Shown here in pieces: positions 40,132 through 45,291 of a stretch of DNA of 45,291 nucleotides. Origin of the DNA: an uncultured Ruminococcus sp. (GTDB lineage Bacteria > Bacillota > Clostridia > Oscillospirales > Ruminococcaceae); contig UQKC01000013.1 in assembly GCA_900541495.1 (NCBI GenBank), positions 1-45,291 of the forward strand, read 5' to 3'. The notes below the pieces were generated by a model that had not been told where the DNA came from, did no database searches, and saw nothing but the letters and a program-made list of their open reading frames with translations. How positions within the stretch are numbered: the stretch's first letter is position 1; every line of letters begins with the position of its first letter. The position numbers and the translations under genes were made by a program.

Positions 40132-40183
40132 AAGGCACAATTCATATTTAAGGTCTATTACCTTTTAATGTGAATTGTGCCTT
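40132..40183 (-). terminator. Terminator of birA
   Basis: 13-base arms AAGGCACAATTCA / TGAATTGTGCCTT, with partial pairing continuing inward. On the minus strand TTTTTG follows, downstream of the birA stop. Confidence 0.75.
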
Positions 40184-40237
40184 AGAATGTTAGATTTGAA
40201 AAGTTTTAACAACTGTTGGTTTTAAAATAATTCCGCA

Positions 40238-41209
40238 TTAGTCAGCGAATCTTATCGTTCCCGAGCTTATGGCTTTTTCTTCGCCGTTGTCGCAGCGAAC
40301 GAGCAGCCTGCCTTTTTTGTCGATGCCGTGACAGTCGGCGGTGAACATATCCTCGCCCTGAGTTATGGTTATTCTCCTGCCGATAACGTTTGAACGTCTT
40401 ACATATTCTTTCATAAAATCGCCGCTGCCGATATTGTCGAGCTGTTCTTCAAGGCAGTTGAGTATTTCCGCCGCCAAAAGGTTTCGCGAAACGTTATGGT
40501 GGACTTCCATTTTTATCGAAGTCGCAATATTCGCGAGGTCTTCGGGGAACGATGAATTCTGCACGTTTACTCCCATTCCTATTACGGCATATTCAAGTCC
40601 GCCCTGCTCAACATCAACTGCGGCTTCGGTGAGGATACCGCAGACTTTTTTATCGTTGATATAGATATCGTTGACCCATTTTATCTTGCACTCCACCTCG
40701 GGGGCAACTCGTTCTATCGCCTGAGCGACCGCAACTGCGGCGCAGCTTGTGACGAGGAGCGAACTGTCGAGCGAGAGCTTCGGTCTGATTATAACGCTCA
40801 TATAAACGCCCATTCCGAGCGGAGAATGGAATTTTCGTCCGAGCCTGCCCTTGCCGCCCGTCTGAATTTCCGCGATAACGGTAGTGCCGTGTACAGCGCC
40901 GTAATGTGCGGCTTCTTTTGTGAATGAATTTGTGGAATCTATTTCGCGGTAAACGTCGAGCTTTCTTCCGAGAGCCTTTGTTCTAAGGTACGGTCTTATT
41001 GCCTGCTCGCTGAGGAGGTCATTCGATTCTTCAAGGCAGTATCCGCGGTTCGTGACTGCCGAAATGGAGTAGCCCTCGCTTCGGAGAGTATTTACGGCTT
41101 TCCAAACTGCCCCTCTGGTTACTCCCACCGTATTTGAAATTTTTGTGCCTGAAACTGTTTTGCCTTTGTTTGCCTCAAGAACGGCAAGCACCCTGTCTTT
41201 TAATGCCAT
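40238..41209 (-). CDS. birA: Bifunctional biotin ligase/repressor BirA
   Basis: A 323-residue biotin-[acetyl-CoA-carboxylase] ligase with a DNA-binding domain. Residues 1-60 are a helix-turn-helix (KGKTVSGTKISNTVGVTRGAVWKAVNTLRSEGY). The ligase domain shows YREIDSTNSFTKEAA, the biotinyl-AMP loop GTTVIAEIQTGGKGRLGRKFHSP, the catalytic-site KWVNDIYINDKKVCGILTE, and VIGMGVNVQN. A short SH3-like C-terminal domain follows (GRRITITQGEDMFTADCHGIDKKGRLLVRCDNGE). So it should both biotinylate carboxylases and repress biotin genes. ATG follows AAGGGTG. It is divergent from ytaF; no confident BirA operator is seen between them. Confidence 0.95.
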   Translation of the reverse strand: MALKDRVLAVLEANKGKTVSGTKISNTVGVTRGAVWKAVNTLRSEGYSISAVTNRGYCLEESNDLLSEQAIRPYLRTKALGRKLDVYREIDSTNSFTKEAAHYGAVHGTTVIAEIQTGGKGRLGRKFHSPLGMGVYMSVIIRPKLSLDSSLLVTSCAAVAVAQAIERVAPEVECKIKWVNDIYINDKKVCGILTEAAVDVEQGGLEYAVIGMGVNVQNSSFPEDLANIATSIKMEVHHNVSRNLLAAEILNCLEEQLDNIGSGDFMKEYVRRSNVIGRRITITQGEDMFTADCHGIDKKGRLLVRCDNGEEKAISSGTIRFAD

Positions 41210-41375
41210 TATTTACACCCTTAAAATTTGGGCAAGCTCTGAACGCGCGTTGCCTTTCTTTATGTTATGATATGTATTAATATTATACATCGATAGTGTG
41301 AACTATTCTATCACAATTAATGTACTAAATCATAATATAGAGTAAATAAGGTGATTTGGAGAGTGTATAATTGCT

Positions 41376-41978
41376 ATGTTGAGTTTTACGGAAATATTAA
41401 GACTTCTGCTGCTTATTATCGCTGTTTCCTCCGACGGTTTCTGTGCGGCGTTCGGACTTGGCGTGTCGGGGATAGCGATACCTCCCAAGTCGGCGGCGGT
41501 GATAAGCGCATTGGGAGCGGCTTTTCTTACTCTGTCGGCAGCTCTCGGCGGAACGGCAGTGCGGTTTATCCCGAGCGGCGTATGCACGGTAATATCGAGT
41601 GCTATCCTTGCTCTGCTGGGGCTTTTCAATATCTTCCATAAAGCATTTGAGAAGCTCTGCGATAAGCTGCCCGAAGGTTCGCGACTCCGCGTGTGCCTTT
41701 CGGACGAAGAAGCCGACAGCGACCGTTCAAAGGATATATCCTGCAAAGAAGCGCTCGTCCTCTCGGCGGCGCTCTCAGCAGATTCACTCGCAGCAGGTTT
41801 GGGAGCAGGCTTCGGAGCAGTGCCGATGCTGCCGATAGCGATATTGTCGTTCGTGATAGGGTTTGCTTTCGTGGTTTCGGCAAATTTCCTTGGAAAAAAA
41901 GCATCGTCCGAAAAAAAACTTGACCTGCGCGGCTTATGCGGAGTTCTGCTTATTGTTTTTGCAATAATAAGCCTTTAA
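41376..41978 (+). CDS. ytaF: YtaF-like sporulation membrane protein (MntP-related fold)
   Basis: A 200-residue membrane protein with about six hydrophobic segments in two similar halves. Each half carries a short SxDxxxA motif: VSSDGFCAAFGLGVSGI near residue 18 and LSADSLAAGLGAGFG near residue 133. This is the pattern of the YtaF/MntP family. YtaF is annotated as a sporulation membrane protein in Bacillus, and the window has other sporulation genes. The exact role is unknown. The ribosome site is poor (GGAG about 14 bases before the ATG), so expression may be low. A REP composite follows immediately. Confidence 0.8.
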   Translation: MLSFTEILRLLLLIIAVSSDGFCAAFGLGVSGIAIPPKSAAVISALGAAFLTLSAALGGTAVRFIPSGVCTVISSAILALLGLFNIFHKAFEKLCDKLPEGSRLRVCLSDEEADSDRSKDISCKEALVLSAALSADSLAAGLGAGFGAVPMLPIAILSFVIGFAFVVSANFLGKKASSEKKLDLRGLCGVLLIVFAIISL

Positions 41979-42527
41979 TTAATGCGTAATTCGAAATGCG
42001 TAATTATTTTTGTTCCGCATATTTGTTACGAAACACCTGAATTCCGTAGGGGCGGATTTCATATCCGCCCGTTACACCCGTATTTTATGCAAAATTTCTA
42101 TAGGTGACGGGTCGCTGTACCGAATCGCGAGGCGATTTTTCGGCACATATATTAGAACCTGTCTTCATAAGCATATGCACACGTCTTTTCGGCAAATTTT
42201 GTTGCATACTGCGTTAAAAGTCCTTGCCGTGCGGCAGCACGCCTGCGGATTTTTGCCTTGTCTGCAACAAAATTATGCTCGAAAATCCGCATACATTTCT
42301 TATGAAGACAGGTTCTTATATTTCGTAAACAAAAAGAACCTGTTTTCAAAGGATTCAAAATCTTTGAAAACAGGTTCTTTATTGATTATGAAACGCCTTG
42401 CGGCATGGGACGGGAAACTCGTCCCCTACAGAAATTTGCCCCCAATACGGGTTTTGCATCGGGCGGATATTGAATCCGCCCCTACGGTTTTCGTTACAAA
42501 CAAACGGAATATATATAATTCCGAATT
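41979..42527. repeat. 549-base composite of REP-like palindromes with an inner inverted-repeat element
   Basis: The left arms are REP 1 (42046-42071) and a degenerate palindrome 2 (about 42100-42135). An inner element from 42150 to 42318 has ends GAACCTGTCTTCATAAG / CTTATGAAGACAGGTTC and an internal CAAATTTTGTTGCA / TGCAACAAAATT pairing. Then come the stem AAGAACCTGTTTTCAAA / TTTGAAAACAGGTTCTT (42334-42380), palindrome 2 inverted (42389-42430) and REP 1 inverted (42459-42485). It fills the whole gap between the convergent ytaF and valS genes. There is no real gene: the frame at 42010-42618 is repeat translation. Confidence 0.82.
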
Positions 42528-45146
42528 TTATTTGAACGCTTTGATAGATTCCTCGATCTTTGCCATTTTTTCGAGAGCCTTTGCAAGCTTTGCCTTTTCG
42601 GCTTCTACCTGCTGCTGAGGTGCTTTTGCGAGGAAGCCCTGATTATTGAGCTTGCCCTGAGAGAAGTCGATATCTTTCTGAACGGCTTTCTTTTCCTTGT
42701 CAAGACGTGCGAGTTCCTTTTCCTTATCTACAAGCTGGTCGAGAGGAATAAAGATTCTTGCGCTGTCGGTAACTACTGTTACAGCATCGGGCATATCAAC
42801 CTTATCGGCAATTTCAACTTCGGAAGCGGAAGCAAGTCTTTCAAAGAAGAGTACACCCTGCTCGAATGTTGCCTTTTCTGCTGTTTCGATATGGAGCGCT
42901 GCCTTTACGGACGGCGGAACGTTCATCTCTGCACGGCGGTTTCTGACAGCCTTGATAGCGGTGATGATCTTCTCGAAGCTTACTTCGTCAGCGGCGAAGT
43001 CAAGTGCGCTGTCGTAAACGGGGAAGTCAGCGAGCATAATTGCGCCCTCGCCCTCGCAGAGCGTCTGCCATATCTCTTCAGTGATGAACGGCATAAATGG
43101 GTGGAGAAGCTTGAGCATACCCTTCATTACCCAAACGAGTACCTGCTGTGCGGTCTGTGCAGTTTCGCCGCCTGCCTGGATTCTCGGTTTTGTAAGCTCG
43201 ATATACCAGTCGCAGTAAACGTCCCAGATAAAGTCATAGAGTTTTGAAACCGCAACGCCGAGTTCAAAGCTTTCGAGGTTCTGATTTACTTCCTTAGCGA
43301 GGGTGTTGAACTTGCTTACTACCCACTTATCCTCGATATTGAGGTTCTTCGGGAGTTCTGTTGCCTTGAAATCATCGGGGAGGTTCATCATAATGAATCT
43401 TGAAGCGTTCCAAAGCTTATTTGCGAAGTTACGGGAAGCCTTTACCTTGTCTTCCATATAACGCATATCGTTGCCCGGTGCGTTGCCCGTTGCGAGCATA
43501 AAGCGGAGAGCGTCTGCGCCGTACTTGTCGATCTCAACGAGCGGATCAACGCCGTTGCCGAGCGACTTGGACATCTTTCTGCCCTGAGAATCTCTTACAA
43601 GTCCGTGGATAAGGACTGTGTTGAACGGAACTTCGCCCGTATGCTCGATTCCGCTGAACATCATTCTGATTACCCAGAAGAAGATGATATCGTAACCCGT
43701 AACGAGTGTATTTGTAGGATAGAAATATTTAAGGTCTTCGGTCTGTTCGGGCCAGCCGAGTGTGGAGAACGGCCAGAGTGCCGAGCTGAACCATGTATCG
43801 AGCGTGTCGCTGTCCTGACGCATCGGCTTTCCGCACTTAGGACAAACTGCGCCGTCTTCCTTTGTTACGACCATTTCGCCGCAGTCATCACAGTAGAAAG
43901 CAGGTATCTGATGACCCCACCAAACCTGACGGGAGATACACCAGTCCTTGATATTTTCGAGCCAGTGGTAGTAAATTTTGTCGAAACGATCGGGGACGAA
44001 CTTTGTCTTGCCGGTCTTAACAGCTTCGATAGCAGGCTTTGCGAGTGGTTCCATCTTAACGAACCACTGTGTTGAAACTCTTGGTTCAACGGTAGTTCCG
44101 CAGCGGTAGCAAACGCCAACGTTATGGTTGTAGTCTTCTACCTTGATGAGAGCACCCTCTGCTTCGAGGTCGGCAACGATAGCCTTTCTTGCTTCGTATC
44201 TGTCCATACCTGCGTACTTCGGGTAGTCGTCAGTGATCTTTGCATCTTCTGTGAGAACGTTGATAACGGGGAGCTTGTGGCGAAGACCAACTTCAAAGTC
44301 ATTAGGGTCGTGTGCAGGAGTGATCTTTACAACGCCTGTACCGAAGTCCATTTCAACATAATCATCGGCAACGATAGGGATTTCACGGTGAACGATAGGG
44401 AGGATAACTGTCTTGCCGACGAAATCCTTGTAACGCTCGTCAGCAGGGTTTACAGCAACTGCTGTATCGCCGAGGAGAGTTTCGGGACGTGTTGTGGCAA
44501 GCTCGATATATCCGCTGCCGTCGGAAAGGGGATAGCGGAGATGCCAGAAATGGCCTGCCTGATCTTCATAGTTAACTTCTGCATCAGAAATAGAGGTCTT
44601 GCAGTGAGGACACCAGTTGATTATCCTCTCACCTCTGTAGATAAGTCCCTTGTTATAAAGGTTTACGAAAACCTCACGGACAGCCTTGTTGCAGCCCTCG
44701 TCCATTGTGAAGCGTTCTCTTGACCAGTCGCAGGAGCAGCCGAGCTTTTTGAGCTGTTCGACAATTCTTCCGCCGAACTTTGCTTTCCATGCCCAAGCTC
44801 TTTCCATAAATGCCGATCTGCCGATCTGCTCCTTGGTAAGACCCTCTTCAGCCATAGCCGCAACGATCTTAGCCTCGGTAGCGATAGCAGCGTGGTCAGT
44901 GCCGGGCAGCCAGAGTGCGGAGTAGCCTCTCATACGCTTCCAGCGGATAAGGATATCCTGTAAAGTTTCGTCAAGGGCGTGTCCCATGTGGAGCTGTCCG
45001 GTGATGTTCGGAGGGGGGATAACGATAGTGTATGGTTCTTTCTTCGGGTCAACGCTTGCCTTGAAGCACTCGTTGTCCATCCAGTATTTATAAATTTTGT
45101 CCTCTACTTCGCCGGGTTCGTAGAGCTTTGGAAGCTCTCTTTTCAT
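42528..45146 (-). CDS. valS: Valyl-tRNA synthetase
   Basis: An 872-residue class I synthetase charging tRNA-Val. The HIGH motif appears as PPNITGQLHMGHAL, and KMSKS as DSQGRKMSKSLGNGVDP. The editing (CP1) domain lies between (TTRPETLLGDTAVAVNP, THDP-like TPAHDPNDFEVG), with the zinc-type CDDC..CPKC cysteines following WWGHQIPAFY. The anticodon-binding helical domain has CDWYIELTKPR. A C-terminal coiled coil (about 800-872) ends the protein. I chose ATG 45144-45146 (MKRELPKLYEPGEVE), with GGAGG upstream; a longer frame overlaps the promoter. No T-box is seen in the 100 bases upstream. Confidence 0.97.
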   Translation of the reverse strand: MKRELPKLYEPGEVEDKIYKYWMDNECFKASVDPKKEPYTIVIPPPNITGQLHMGHALDETLQDILIRWKRMRGYSALWLPGTDHAAIATEAKIVAAMAEEGLTKEQIGRSAFMERAWAWKAKFGGRIVEQLKKLGCSCDWSRERFTMDEGCNKAVREVFVNLYNKGLIYRGERIINWCPHCKTSISDAEVNYEDQAGHFWHLRYPLSDGSGYIELATTRPETLLGDTAVAVNPADERYKDFVGKTVILPIVHREIPIVADDYVEMDFGTGVVKITPAHDPNDFEVGLRHKLPVINVLTEDAKITDDYPKYAGMDRYEARKAIVADLEAEGALIKVEDYNHNVGVCYRCGTTVEPRVSTQWFVKMEPLAKPAIEAVKTGKTKFVPDRFDKIYYHWLENIKDWCISRQVWWGHQIPAFYCDDCGEMVVTKEDGAVCPKCGKPMRQDSDTLDTWFSSALWPFSTLGWPEQTEDLKYFYPTNTLVTGYDIIFFWVIRMMFSGIEHTGEVPFNTVLIHGLVRDSQGRKMSKSLGNGVDPLVEIDKYGADALRFMLATGNAPGNDMRYMEDKVKASRNFANKLWNASRFIMMNLPDDFKATELPKNLNIEDKWVVSKFNTLAKEVNQNLESFELGVAVSKLYDFIWDVYCDWYIELTKPRIQAGGETAQTAQQVLVWVMKGMLKLLHPFMPFITEEIWQTLCEGEGAIMLADFPVYDSALDFAADEVSFEKIITAIKAVRNRRAEMNVPPSVKAALHIETAEKATFEQGVLFFERLASASEVEIADKVDMPDAVTVVTDSARIFIPLDQLVDKEKELARLDKEKKAVQKDIDFSQGKLNNQGFLAKAPQQQVEAEKAKLAKALEKMAKIEESIKAFK

Positions 45147-45180
45147 ATTAATATTCCTCCATTCAGATTTGCCGCAATAC

Positions 45181-45186
45181 ATTATA
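45181..45186 (-). promoter_or_regulatory. Candidate -10 box of valS
   Basis: Minus-strand TATAAT about 35 bases before the start codon. No good -35 at 16-18 bases. Confidence 0.35.
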
Positions 45187-45204
45187 ATAGTGCCGCTTCT
45201 TAAA

Positions 45205-45261
45205 ATTCAGGTCGCATCAAAAAACCATAGTGCCTCATCTGCAAGCAGATGAGGTGCTAAG
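45205..45261. repeat. Deleted copy of the terminal-inverted-repeat element
   Basis: AGGTCGCATCAAAAAACCAT and GTGCCTCA (left end) run directly into TCTGCAAGCAGATGAGGTGC, the inner part of the right end of 10686-10859. It is an internal-deletion derivative close to the valS promoter; the window ends shortly after. Confidence 0.65.
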
Positions 45262-45291
45262 GAAACGCTGATTAATACGTTTTTGCCATTT

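Noticed and set aside
41210..41375. BirA operator between birA and ytaF
   Set aside because: Only short imperfect repeats (ATAGT-GTGA-ACTAT) are seen; nothing like the longer clostridial BirA palindrome.
42010..42618. Plus-strand ORF of 202 codons
   Set aside because: Its translation is the REP composite (VGADFISAR, ADIESAPT) and it runs into the antisense of valS.

Overview
The window looks like a chromosomal piece of a Gram-positive, spore-forming gut clostridium, most likely Ruminococcus or a close relative in the Oscillospiraceae. The reasons are: dipicolinate synthase genes (dpaA, dpaB) and a YtaF-type sporulation protein; AGGAGG-type ribosome sites with frequent TTG and GTG starts; a T-box leader in front of hisS-aspS; a BspA-type leucine-rich repeat protein; the polyphosphate polymerase/DUF4956/CotH gene trio; and a GH5-type lipoprotein. 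No plasmid or phage genes, rRNA, tRNA or CRISPR array were seen.

Layout. 1-5000: the tail of a small cysteine protein, a sodium:neurotransmitter-type symporter, a small membrane protein and a large secreted leucine-rich repeat protein (all three complete genes on the minus strand). The last has a long leader holding a 29-codon ORF and a strong terminator hairpin. 5100-6900: an MNT/HEPN pair and an NAD-dependent epimerase-like gene. 7177-10605: minus-strand operon VTC polyphosphate polymerase, DUF4956 membrane protein, CotH kinase-like protein. 11075-18643: five-gene plus-strand operon with two sugar-type ABC permeases, a HlyD-like adaptor, a MacB-periplasmic-domain protein with an apparent ACG start, and a giant solute-binding lipoprotein. 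18777-20244: dpaA-dpaB. 20918-27084: cell-shape and division block mreB-mreC-mreD-mrdA-minD plus mgsA. 27151-31107: promoter, T-box, hisS, a broken RAYT transposase gene, aspS. 31350-34513: ppk1 and rfbB (minus). 34836-36302: nfeD and an SPFH protein. 36669-39311: amino-acid ABC permease and ATPase coupled to a GH5-like lipoprotein (minus). 39504-41978: a small membrane protein, birA and ytaF. 42528-45146: valS (minus).

The intergenic space is unusually structured. A family of REP-like palindromes (core GGCGGAT-N5-ATCCGCC) occurs about nine times, twice inside the RAYT gene itself. At 36303-36670 and 41979-42527 it builds 370-550 base nested inverted repeats. A separate 174-base element with terminal inverted repeats (10686-10859) has solo ends near 201, 31315 and 45205. 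Most operons have readable sigma-A promoters with 16-17 base spacers and clear terminators.

The most interesting items are the leader ORF/terminator at 4585-4702, the T-box whose specifier region holds overlapping Asp and His codons, the ABC/HlyD/MacB-like hybrid operon without an ATPase, the RAYT gene carrying its own REP sequences in frame, and a MinD without MinC or MinE.
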